In this document: piece by piece, positions 12,632 to 23,810 of the stretch | Numbering within the stretch: position 1 is the first letter of the stretch | Layout of the letters: the number at the start of each line of letters is the position of its first letter | Assembly (NCBI GenBank): GCA_020064725.1 | Contig: JAGTWJ010000017.1 | Span: forward strand, 2,914,001-2,978,000 | DNA: 64,000 bases | Origin: Drechslerella dactyloides | Taxonomy: Eukaryota > Ascomycota > Orbiliomycetes > Orbiliales > Orbiliaceae | Direction: 5' to 3' | Position numbers and translations under genes: made by a program | The notes under the pieces: generated by a model | What the model was told of the DNA's origin: nothing | The model's input: only the letters and a program-made list of their open reading frames with translations | The model's database searches: none

Positions 12632-13819
12632 CCCCAGGTGCCTTTTGTACTCGACAAGTACCCAGCAAATTCAGGACAGTTCAAAAAGGCTCGCTCTTCC
12701 TGAGGAGGATGGTCCAGTACCAGAAAGCCTCCGTCTGATTGGGGACCCCAAAATTTGATACGGCTGGTTGGAGCCGCTCTACGGTTAGAGGATATATTTC
12801 GGATTTTGATTACCTATCTCTCGCAAGAGTCTCTCTCGCCTCTCGCAGCTCCCTCGCCTCGCTAACAGAGTGCCGTCATTGCATTCCCTCTCTTGCACTC
12901 ACAATCACTCAGCAGCAAGCAGCGGTCGTAATCGTAATAGATTTTTAAATTTTTTCGTCTTGTAAAATTTTCTGTTACTCCATCGTTAATAAGCTCCCTC
13001 GTATAACTTTTCTTGTTTCCTTAAATTTTGCCTCCTCGCGATCTCATCTGCGCCGCGAAAAAATAAGATCAAAAGCGAAATAACCACCTCCTTCAGATCA
13101 TTTTACAATAATTAACAAGTGTGAAAACTTCGACGTTCTGTAACTTTTGGCTGACCGTGAAATGAAATTTAGGAGCCCATGCAATCAATCAGTCAATCAG
13201 CTTTCTCCTTCGAGGCACTCGCTCGCCTGGCCTCATACCTCGTGCTACATGCCTGAATTTTATTTTATTTTTAATTTTTATTTATTTCATTTTCCTGAAT
13301 ATAAAAAATCAGAAAAAGATCACTCTCACGGTCAGTCTGCGATATTGACATGCTGCCTCCCCCATGCACATCCATGCTGGGCGGCCGCCAGCCAGCCCTC
13401 TAACTAAAGTAACGAACTGTGTTCCGTATTTGCTTTTTCGCACTAACCGCACCCACGCCCGCTCACTCAAAACAACAGAAACAACCTCCGAAAGCTCCCC
13501 CAAGGCCTCAGCGACCTGGGATTGGTTTGGATGGCATTGGGATCTCAGCAAAGCAAAATAAGAAAATAAAAAGAAAAAAAAGGGTATCAAACTAACGGAG
13601 GAAAAGAAAAGAAAGAAAAGAAAGACGAAAAAAGTAAAAGCAACTGATCTTGCAGCCGGCCAGCCTTTTGCACAGTAGCGTCACAAGTCCCCTCCGCACT
13701 TGCTTTTTCCCACCGGCCGGCTTCAACGATTGATTCTTATTATTATGCAAAGGGCGGCGCACATTCAACGCTGAACAGAGGAGGCTGGTCAATTCCTTTT
13801 TCCATCTCGAGCCTTTTCC

Positions 13820-13838
13820 TTTTTTTTTTTTTTTTTTT
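13820..13838. repeat. Poly-T run (19 nt)
   Basis: A homopolymer T tract within a pyrimidine-rich stretch. It is possibly nucleosome-excluding and has no coding role. Confidence 0.9.
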
Positions 13839-15710
13839 CTTCTCTCGGTTTTTGCAGTGGTGGTGGTGGCCCAAGACTTCGAAAGGTTCTAGCACTCGGT
13901 ACATGTTATTTTTCCTTTGCAAAAGCCGCATCGCATCACATCGTAACGAGTCATCGCAAAGAGAAAGGCTGGGAGAGAAAATCTGCCCTTCCTTACCTTC
14001 CTGCCTGCCTGCATGCATGCAGCATCGTTTAAGCCATCCTGCAGCCCAGCGAAACGCGGATCTCGGGGGAGGGAAGCTACAGGACACTATGTAGGAGTAA
14101 GGGACTGAGCAGCAGCAGCGTAAAAGAAAAACGTTGAGCAGGACCGTATAATTTATCGACGATAGCTAGCAGATTCACGCAGTCTAGACTGCAAGCATAC
14201 TAGCCGTCCTGGCCTGCTGGCTGGCTGGATGGATGGCTGACTGCTAGCGAAGTCTAGCTACCGACACGGTCCGATGGATTCGATACAGCTTTGATAGACA
14301 GACGGTCTGATACATACAGATGATCCTAGGAGAATTGCACCTGCACCTGTAATCCGAGCCGATGCTGCTAGCTAAAACAGCATCTATCCGTAGAGGGCAT
14401 GTCCGACTGTAAGTCCTGTCTGTCCGCATGTATGTACTGTACATGCACTGTACGGACGGCCTGTATCCCATCAAATGTAGGTACTGTACATTGCATCCGG
14501 CCGTGTTTCGATTTCTTGTTCTTTCCACAAAGATGATGAGGTAAGATGTGTATCAAACGCTATCGGATTCGCGTCGTTCGAAACATGTATGCAATCGCAC
14601 GTTTTTAATTCTTCATTCATTCTTCATTCATTCTTGGAGACGGTACAGTCAGCCGGTCCAGTCCGCACATGCGCACGCACACACGTTTCGATTAATTCCC
14701 CAAAAAGTCAGAGCTGAGCGGGTCGGCCGGGGCGGCCTGCTGTGCCAAAAATGAACCTCACCGCTGGGTACACGCACAGAACCTAAGGCCACCTGCTACC
14801 TTCTCCCTGGGATTCCAACCGGGTGCAGAGCTCGAGCGAGAGGGTGTGTGGATCGATAAACAACTCCAACATACTTGACATACATTACATACATCCCAAG
14901 CAAGGTAGCAATTGGCAATTGGGATGTGCGGTTGGATGTTTGCTGACGGGTGGGCGGCGGCGGCACAGCAGCTCGCCCAGGCTTCGGGAAGGGAAGATAT
15001 CGAAAATAACCACTTTCGAAACGTTATTATTATCTCATATCGACACTAGCCTGCTTGCCCTGTGATCAGTCAACCTCCTTGAATAATTCAATTGAGTTCA
15101 TCGATGCGATGTATCCGCCGCTGTAGACCGAGAATTGAATTCAAATTGATAACTCAACATGATATGAATTAATTGTTTTCTGAAAATTGCGGAAATCCGG
15201 CATAGCGTGCGATATAGGATCCGGCCAGCTAGTCCGCAAGCACGGCAAGCGCGCTCGACCCCTCCGGACAAATACGGCAGGCAAATAGCAGAAGTTACGA
15301 CTCGGTAGGAACGCCTAGACGGTTAACAAATTATTGTTTTTGCCTTCGCTTCGTCCGTTCTCCTTCGACTCTGCAAATTTGCGATAGCTCGTGAGTTTAA
15401 ATTTCCTTGATCCGAGGCCTGGGCCGAGACCTTGCCAGCCGGCCAGCTAGCCTGGAGCCGCCTCGGATGCTGCTATAACATTATCAATCATCGTAATCAT
15501 CATCATCATCATCCTCGCTCACGTATGCATGTCTACAATACTTGGACTGTAATCACCCGGCTTGGAATCCGTCTCGTTCGTTCGTTCGTGTCCCTGCTGG
15601 ACATGGATCAGATGGATATTTGATAGCGATATCGATAAACAAAACAAAACGAATGGACGAAAAAAGGAAACCGAACACTAAAAAGAATCTGTCAAACCGC
15701 GCGCTGGGCC

Positions 15711-15730
15711 TGCTTGCTTGCTTGCTTGCT
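15711..15730. repeat. (TGCT)5 microsatellite
   Basis: Five perfect units, the same repeat family as 2626-2645. Confidence 0.93.
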
Positions 15731-16528
15731 CTGCGTTCGCGAGCTCGGCCAGCCCCAGCCAAAGCTGCCAGGCTAGCTTCAAGTAGCTCGACTAGCTTCG
15801 CTCGCTGGGGGTTTGGTTTATTATGCTTCCCCACGCCGGAGGCACCACTCCAGTTTTGCGAATTGATTCACATCATTTCACTATTGCCGGCCTGGCTCCA
15901 CGTCTAGCCCACGCGCCAACATTTTATTTTATTTTATTTTTTTCCCGATGAACAACAAAAAAAAGTTAGGATGACCATGCGAATGATATAATCGAACGCT
16001 GGCATTTTTTTTTGTCGCTAGCGTGCACGCTCACACGCGTCCTTTTTTTTTACCCTTCAACTTCATCTTTTTCTTTTCTTCTTCTCGTCATGGCTGGCAA
16101 GTAGCTTGCCTGCCTGGGGCATGCTCTGTCAAGGCCTGACCGCCGAATGGCCCAATCAGGCAAAAGCTTCCAGTGGAGGACGGTTTCTATTCTTGCCTGC
16201 ACGACCTCTTTTTTTGCTGCTTGCTGTCGGTGTGGCATCGTCCGTCTGTCGTCCTCCATTATTAGCCGCTCTGCTTATTGTTTCCCACTGTCAAAGCAAG
16301 AGCCGGCTCGCCCTCCGAGTTCGAACAGAGCAGGATGGGCGGACAGAGCAGGGAAGCCGGAGGCGGGCTTGGTAGCACGAGGGCCCCACTTTCGCACCCG
16401 ACAATTGCGAGAACGAGCAAGAGCAAGTTGAGTGGTGAGGAATTTGCTGAATGGAGGTGCGAGTTACATCTGTGCGCGCGTCTAAAACACTCCGCTGCGG
16501 ACGTTTCACACCGTCCGACGGAGAGAGA

Positions 16529-16548
16529 GCAGCAGCAGCAGCAGCAGC
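16529..16548. repeat. (GCA)n trinucleotide repeat
   Basis: Six to seven GCA units after a short GA run. Not in a supported gene, so not a polyglutamine tract. Confidence 0.9.
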
Positions 16549-16801
16549 TACAGCAAGCAGGCAGGCGAGAAGAGAGCAGCAGCACTACTTCTCAAAACGT
16601 ATCAACGCCTGCACGTACTCCGTACGCTGGCAGTCTTGACTGGCTGGCGACAAGAAGCTTCGTTCAAGTCAAGAAGATGAAGCCATTTGTTTTCCGCCCG
16701 TTCGTTTGATCATCGTCGCTTGGACGGTCTGGTCGAGCTCGAGCCACGCATTCGCATAGTCTCGGGACTAGCATTCGCATTAGGGTGCAGCGGGTAGGCA
16801 A

Positions 16802-16820
16802 GTCGGTCGGTCGGTCGGTC
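16802..16820. repeat. (GTCG)n microsatellite
   Basis: Almost five perfect GTCG units in the stuA-BRCT interval. Confidence 0.92.
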
Positions 16821-17937
16821 CACACCAGCATTAGTTAGCGGGGAGCAAGAAACGACGATACCCTGTCTGGTCGTTGTCTCTTGGCCCCCAGCTCGTCTGT
16901 TTGCTTGCTGATGGTGTGTCCTTTTTTGTCTTGTTTGTTGGCTCCATCCAGCGAGATGTGCCAGTACCGGGTCATCAAGATGTACCGGACGCACAATTCG
17001 CACACTTACATACTGTAGGTGTAGATGAGGTCTGCGGTGCGGTGCGTCGACGGGAAAGCAATGTCATCAAGCTCCATTATTAAGAACGACGCACATATGT
17101 ACGATGTATGTAATGTACCTTTTTTCCTGCGAGTTATCGTGCATTGTTCGGTAAGGAACAGCAAGGTCTAAGCTTGTTCGCTAGCCTGAGTCGACAGCCA
17201 GAGACAGCGGAGAAGGGAAGGGAGCACCTCCATCCAGCACACCGTCCAAAGGCAGGAAGACCCGGGAGACAGGGCTGCTAGCTTGTTTGAGAAAACGAAC
17301 GACGGCGGAAAAAGGAAGTATGGGCCAGGCAAGCAAGCTGGCTTGAGGGGGGGATGTCGGTAATGAGATCGAGGAAAAGATGGAGGAGCTGCATGCAAGG
17401 AAGGCAGGGGCGGGGATAAGAAACCCCATCCTGCCAGCGCACCGCTGCAGCAGCGCCCGCCAATGACGAAACGTCCTGCGATCGGGCGGGCATGGCGAAT
17501 GCTATTTTAATGTTTTGCCTCGGACGTGGTTCGCTCCGACGTCAAAATGGCATTGAAGACAAGACAAGACGCTAGCGAAGCTAGTGGTAACTTCATACTA
17601 ACCTGCCTGCCTACTTGCTTGCTTGGGCGGCTGTTTCTTTCGAGCTCTGTACAGTTGGGATTCGAACGTTAGTTTTCTGGACTCACGCATTCTTGTCGAG
17701 ACTGGATGAACGAACGAACCTCCAGGTGCCAGCGCAAGTGACCAGGCCATTGGCGGCATCCCTGCCATCGCTGTTTTTCTTTTCTGGTCTCCAGCTTTCC
17801 AACAGAGCGGTATATCCGGGCGTGAATGAACGGCCGGTTCGTTTGTTGAAACCAATCCAATCGGCGAGCTCTATGTAGGCCATCTTATCCAATATCGTCG
17901 TCCCAGCCCGGCGGGAAACCCGATATTAACATGAGCA

Positions 17938-17954
17938 TTAACGTTAACGTTAAC
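17938..17954. repeat. TTAACG self-complementary repeat
   Basis: TTAACGTTAACGTTAAC is three TTAAC units joined by G. Its GTTAACGTTAAC core is a perfect palindrome and contains two HpaI-type GTTAAC sites. It could be a dyad protein-binding site; the function is unknown. Confidence 0.8.
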
Positions 17955-18932
17955 CCCAGCACGAGAACGAACATGATCAACCCTCGTCATCGCTGTCGGC
18001 CAGGTGGGAGTATTGCTGTTTAGAGTTCCTTGGCCGGTGACATGTGCTGAATCGGTCGGGATACGTCTTCAGTGCTAGTGTCGACACCGCTGCCGCCTGC
18101 CCGAATGGTGCTATTCTTATCGTGGAGAAGTGCGATGGGAGGTGGTGTCGTCCTCGCTCTGCTCCCCTCAATCACGCCCTCACCAAGGCCAGCGTCGTCT
18201 GGAGTCAATCGGTCTTGCCCCCCATGCTATTCCTCTTTCTCTCCTCTTTTGGTCGTTCCCCAAACGTAACGATCCGATGGAAGCCCAGGCTAGCCAGGAA
18301 TAAGAAAACATGACGATGGTGGTGGTGGACGAGGAAAAGAAGAGGTGTGGGAATTCGGCAGCCGTGGCCAATGAGCTGCGACCACGTCTATGCACCTCAT
18401 GGGGCCTGGCAAGGTTGTTTCTTTTTCCCGCCATCGTCGTTCCACTCCACCGCGCACGATGTTTTCTTCTTCCTCCTCGTCTTCTCTGCAGTCCTGCCTC
18501 GCACAAACAGACGCACTGGCAAAAGGGCTCCAACTCTGGACACCTTCATGTGTACAAAGTAGACCCCATCGAGCGTGAGTGAGATCTTCCAGAAGGAAGC
18601 AGTCACCTGAGTAGCGTTTTCGCTCCGTGGCACCTTTTTCAGGGGCCGCTACGCGTTTCAGAACTGACCAGCTGGAATCTTTTCTTCCTTCTTTTCTTTC
18701 TTTCACGGCCTGAATTTCTTTTCCCCAGCAAGCAGGAATAAGAAAAGCGCGATAACAGCTGCAATTGAGAAAGAGGGAAAAAAAAGTGCAAGGGCTGACG
18801 CGATTCTGCTTACATTGCGAAAAAGAGTTAAGCCAGCTAAACCTAGCCGTGAATAGATACAGCACGAGCAGATAGCAAGCACCCCGCGGGCGGAGAGGCG
18901 GTTGAACGACCCCATTGCGAGCTTACAGATGG

Positions 18933-18952
18933 ACAGACAGACAGACAGACAG
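18933..18952. repeat. (ACAG)5 microsatellite
   Basis: Five perfect ACAG units, the same motif as 2053-2080. Confidence 0.93.
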
Positions 18953-19690
18953 CAGACCTCCATGTCCTCCGTACTCATAGCTCGCCCACTCACGCTCCAT
19001 CGGAAGAATGAGCAAAGGAAAAACGGACATGAACAAAGAGGCCAGCTAGTCCACTCGCAGCCGGCTAGCCCGAGTGACACAAGCTTGTGATAGGACACGA
19101 TTGCTATCGCACGCCCAATATTCGATTGAGCGATTTCGCTGCCTGCCCGTCCGCCTGCTTCTTTGTCGAACCCATTTGTCATCTTGCAGTCGAGCCTTCT
19201 TGATCTCTCGACTCGATCAACCGATATCGACAAGGCCCAGCCAAGGACGTAAGCCGGCGGCCAGCGGTGCCACAAAGCTAAGGCCCGCGGTGGTGTGCGT
19301 GTGCAGCAAAGCTTTCTGACCTGCTTTTGCCCCGGCCTTGTCCGCCGCTTGTCCTTTTTATCCCGTTCGAGATAAACCTGACGAGGTTGAGGGTTATTAA
19401 ACTTTCTTTCCCTGTCGCTTTCTTTCTTTTGTTCGAGCTGAGCTTTATCACGTTCATTCAATTCACGATGTTCGTCTGTCTGATTCCTCGGAAGTCGCTC
19501 GGCCGGGCCATGGCTAGCTATCGTGACCGTTAACGACAGTGTGTTACTTTATACCGACCCCCAGTCCAACAATTGGGCCAATTCCAGTTGAATCCATGCC
19601 ATGCTACCTTTCTTGTGTTCCGCGGGCTTTTCTTTTTCCATTCGTCCATCATGTTTGCTCCCGTCCACGCACCCACGCTGTGATTCAATG

Positions 19691-19708
19691 TGCGTGCGTG
19701 CGTGCGTG
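19691..19708. repeat. (TGCG)n microsatellite
   Basis: Four and a half perfect TGCG units. Confidence 0.9.
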
Positions 19709-22640
19709 GATGCGTGTGCAAGCAACCTTAAATCCCGTCCATCATGTGGGCGACGGCAAGGACGTATGCGGACGGCGGCGTTCATGGATCATGCTCCATA
19801 ATCGCACAGACAGCAGCAGTGCAAGGGAAGCTGGGAATTCGATTCGATTCTCGTCGGAAATTCTCGAGAATGAAAGAAAGGAAAATTCCGGCGTTGAAGT
19901 GGCGTGCGGACACTGGACGCTTCCACATTGAGATCTCGAACACCCGACCCGAGGCTCAACCGATAAGAAACATCCGTGGGCTGGATCATATGGGGCGAGA
20001 TTACTTCCATATGGGGTACATTTCAAAGTTACAATTGCTTGAAGGCAACATACATTACATCCACGTGTGTGCATAAACGGGTAGCTAGTGATGGACAGAC
20101 ATACATGCTTCCAACCGGACAGACCTACATCGACATACCTGTACCCAGGCAAACGCACAGGAACGCGGTGTACGGATGGTGCACACGAACGGTACTTCCA
20201 TGTTGTATCGACAAGGGTACAAAGTAGGTACACGCCATGTACCGCGACGTACCGTGCATCCATGCACACGTACCTGCCAGCCAGCCGACAGAGCGAAAGA
20301 GCAAGCCTTCAACTCAAACTTCCCCTCCATCTTGCGATACGATGGGGGGGTGGCTGCCGCAATTCGTAGCTCGATATCTGAAGAGGGGGGAGGTACAGCG
20401 CAACGGTCTGTACATGGCACTACATTCATGTACACCGCACCGGACATGACAGACATGTATGCGCATTGTACCTTGCTGCAAACGCGATCAGAGACTTATG
20501 CAACAGCGGACCGCTCAGAGACTTGCATCCTGCAAATCAAAATGGCGAGGGGGGAAGGATGCAGGCTGGCAAGCAAGTTTTTTTTTTCCTTCGTCCGCCG
20601 CGCCAGCGCAGCCTCTGTGCGGTGCAGCCCGCCAGCCAGCCAGCAGATACGCAAAAAGAAACGGGACAAAAGGGGGGGGCACGTTTACGTTTTGGCTGTC
20701 AGCCGGCCGGGAAGAATTTATCCATTCAGAGTGGACGCTGGCCACACATCTGTGATAAAATTATCTTTTTTTGTGCCATGCGCGCAACGTGAAGGAATTC
20801 AAGGAAACTCAAGCTTAGGATCCCTCGTCCGTCGAAACGAAACTCTTGCGACTTTTTTTACATACCGCAACTGACCCCGGACCATCAGAGCGAGACTTGC
20901 GGCCAGCCAGTCGTTTCGATGCAGCCAACAGCTTTCATCGAGTGGGCCGAGGTGATTGGCCACACTCGCCCGGCTAATTGTCTTGCTTTCCGATCGGTCC
21001 CACGCAGCTGACGCTGGCTGGGCACGAAAAGACCAAAAGGGACGGCTCGGCAGTAGCTTGCTTCATTTAGGCAACAGATGGCGAACGTCGCTAACGGAGC
21101 CCCAGCCTTGCGCAAGAGGAGGGCAAAAGCTCCGTTGATTGAAGCTGGGCTAGCGTCACGATCTTGACCGTTTTGTGTGAAGTGGTTGCAGTGGGAAGAG
21201 GCAGATTTTTCAGGCGCCTTGCTTGCTGTCCGTCTCGTTTGAATTGTTTCTGTCACTTCGATCCGCGGAAGCCCAATCCGACGGTGGATATGTCCACATG
21301 CATACATGTACATGCGTCGACGTACATGCTGGATGTATGTATACGCTGTGGTCGGCAGGAGAATTAAGGGAAAACTTGAAGTACGATGTGCATGTCCCGA
21401 CGCCTCTCCTGTGTTGACGTCGAAGGGAGGTGCTGCTGCCATTCCACACGTATAATATGTATGTCCTTATGTATGGAGCATATAGGTATGCACTGCACTG
21501 TACTGTATGAAGCTGTGCAGCCGTTATCTGTAACTTAATAATCGTCGATATCAATATCAATCACCACACATTCATGATAGAACACAATATAGATCACACA
21601 CCAGCTGTGTGGTACATCACGCCGGACATATAATCCGCGATCTGCTAATGCGCAGCATAGAGCTCCTATCCTATACCATATTATTTATTCCCTCGGAGGC
21701 GCCGCAAGGAAAACAAAAAACCATCCGCGATAGCCCGAGAGCCGGCCGGCCGGCTGGCGGGGGCGTGTGTTGTGGGTGTAGGTATATTCCGGCGGCGGGC
21801 GGCGGTGGGCGCTGGACTAAAGACCAAACGGTTTCGAGGGCTCGTTAGTGCTTCTCGCCCGCACGATTTGAGATTATTATGATGAGATGATACAATCCCG
21901 CATTCCCGCCCTTGCATGAGCTGGGTCACTGGATAGTCGAGCCAGCTAACGGACCCTTGCCGGCTGGGCCCTTTGACGACTTCTAATTTCCAGCCGGCCG
22001 CGCCATCGCAGTGTGGACGCCAATTGCATTCCACCGCCCGCCAGCTGGCTGACCGGCCGGCGCGGACAGCTCCAGGCCGAGCCATGATAGTTCGACGGAC
22101 GCGTGCGCGTGTTTCTACGGTCCGGATCCTTCTATTCCCTCTGCTTCCTCTTCTTTCCTTCTCTCGAAGGTCGGGCTCTGCACGATGCGTGTGGATGTAA
22201 CTGTATGTAGGCACGTACGGAGCTTGTCTTTGTCTCTGCGCCTTCTCGACCAGGGGGCATGCATCCAGATATCGATGGTCAGGCAGCCCTAACGCGCGCG
22301 GCTTACGGCTTTCTCGAAATTGCATCTGGAAGGAGGAACTGGAGGGAGAGTCGCCATGCACCTGCACCCTAGCTCGCTCGTCGCTTCGTTTCGGCCTACT
22401 GATGATCGCGGCTCCACTGCATTCAGGGACCGATGGCAGAATCAAAAAGGCTAACTGCTAAGTAACCTTCCTCACAAGCTTGTGCAGCTCGGTCCGTCCG
22501 CCTTTGCGGTTTTGTCTCAGGCCCAGACCGCGTCGATTAGCATATTCTTTCATAAGGATTAGTCAATTCGGTTGAGACTCGGCTGAGAGATTAAGAAAAC
22601 CCTTCATCCTGGAGCCCTCCCCTTCGCACTGATATTGCAG

Positions 22641-22661
22641 CCTGCGTCAAGTTGACGCAGG
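22641..22661. repeat. Perfect 10-bp inverted repeat with 1-nt spacer
   Basis: CCTGCGTCAA, then G, then TTGACGCAGG. The arms pair perfectly. It resembles a dimeric transcription-factor site more than a terminator, since no T-run follows and this is a eukaryotic sequence. No gene is adjacent. Confidence 0.75.
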
Positions 22662-22802
22662 TACCGGAAAAGATATCACATCATTGCATTGCATTGAATT
22701 CGCGTCGCCCGTGGGAATTCGAAATCGGCCAGGCAAGGGTCCGGGAATGGGACCCGGATCCAATCTCCGTCCGTGCATCGCTGCCCAGTCCTTCCTTCCC
22801 TC

Positions 22803-22872
22803 TTGCCTGCCTGCCTGCTGGCCTGCCTGCTTGCCTGCCTGCTTGCCTGCCTTGCTTTCCTTCCTTCCTTCT
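22803..22872. repeat. Degenerate CTGC/TTGC to TTCC tetranucleotide tract
   Basis: About 55 nt of TTGC/CTGC units grade into TTCC units. On the minus strand it is a GGCA-rich tract giving an artefactual Arg/Gln/Gly frame. Confidence 0.88.
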
Positions 22873-23770
22873 TTTTGCCACTATATCAGCCAGAATATAT
22901 TAACCTTTTTTCGTGTGTGCGTGCGCTCATGTGAGGTGATGAGATAGCGCAGCAGCGGTCTAACCACAGAGTTCAGATGCCGGCTCACTCGTTCATTCCT
23001 TGCGTTCCAGGGACCCGCCGAGGGGAAAGAGCAAACACTAGGCAGCGCTTCCTGGCGATGTCATTTCCAGAATCCTGCCCTGCGATTGGGACGTCCTCAT
23101 TCGCCAGGGGTGGAGTTCGTGTAGGATTGTTACAGACGGGGGGTGGAACGGACGACATGTCCACGTGCTGCGATCTGATTCCATATCTGTCAGCCAGAGC
23201 GCGCTGGAGCAGGATGCGCGGACAGCACATCGCAGACAGAAACGAACACAGCAGGTGTGTGTAGACGGGACGGCAAATTCTGGGGCCCGAACGGATGTCG
23301 GACATCGTGTTTCAACATTTTCTATCAATAGTGCGCGGCCAATATCGCAAATCAGTGTCAGCCGCTCGTTGTCTAACGCACTTAGTCAGCCGTATCGAGT
23401 TGCTGTGGGCGTCGGCCACGACGACGGCTTGTTTCATGGACAACATTGGTCCAATGGAAGTGAATCCGAATCGACATTGCATGTGACTGCCACCGATGGA
23501 CGTTTCCATATCGCGGATAGTATGCCTCGACGGCGCAAATTCTGCGCGACGATTGCTGCATCTGCATCTTCCCGTCGTTCGAATCCGGGTTTTGAAGAGA
23601 CAAAAAACTTAGACACAAGTACTAGTAACTAAGCGTCTTTTTGCTAAAATTCGATATGCGCGGTGCATGCATCATCGCTGTTTCATAGAGACGCAGGTAC
23701 CGGAAGCCGCAGCGGCCGATGGGATGTGCAGCCTGCGTGTGTACGTATGTACTTTTCTCTCCGAGTGATG

Positions 23771-23810
23771 GTGCAGGTGCAGGTGCAGGTACAGGTACAA
23801 GTACGAGTAC
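23771..23810. repeat. GTGCAG to GTACAA degenerate hexamer repeat
   Basis: Three GTGCAG hexamers are followed by variants GTACAG, GTACAA and GTACGA. The graded change from GTGCAG to GTAC units shows how the GTAC-rich strings of this region may arise from hexamer slippage. Confidence 0.8.

Larger units (their letters stand above)
12601..19000. other. Gene-free interval, left part (microsatellite-rich)
   Basis: I see no supported gene. The + strand changes from purine-rich (below 12.45 kb) to pyrimidine-rich around 12.8-13.0 kb. A TATAAAA box at 12625-12631 and a poly-T run at 13820-13838 lie here. The rest is unique mixed sequence dotted with CAGC, GCTT, GTCG and GCA repeats. Open frames of 60-140 codons lack conserved domains, often begin without ATG and overlap on both strands, as expected for GC-balanced non-coding DNA. 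Confidence 0.5.

Noticed and set aside
18703..19461. 252-codon minus-strand open frame
   Set aside because: Irregular charged then Cys-rich composition, no domain, includes an ACAG microsatellite; fits chance in GC-balanced DNA.
16035..22106. Matches to the StuA response element WCGCGWNM at 16035, 18796 (minus), 20482 and 22099
   Set aside because: The motif is degenerate and about one match per kilobase is expected by chance, so these do not support autoregulation on their own.
21681..22445. 254-codon minus-strand open frame
   Set aside because: No motif and erratic composition; shadow-like frames in the same span.
23560..23595. GTTCGAATCC string resembling a tRNA B box
   Set aside because: The flanks do not form a T-stem and no A box or cloverleaf is found upstream.
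22654..23705. Shared 16-mer GACGCAGGTACCGGAA at 22654 and 23690
   Set aside because: One repeated 16-mer in a 64 kb window is not far from chance, and no longer homology flanks it.
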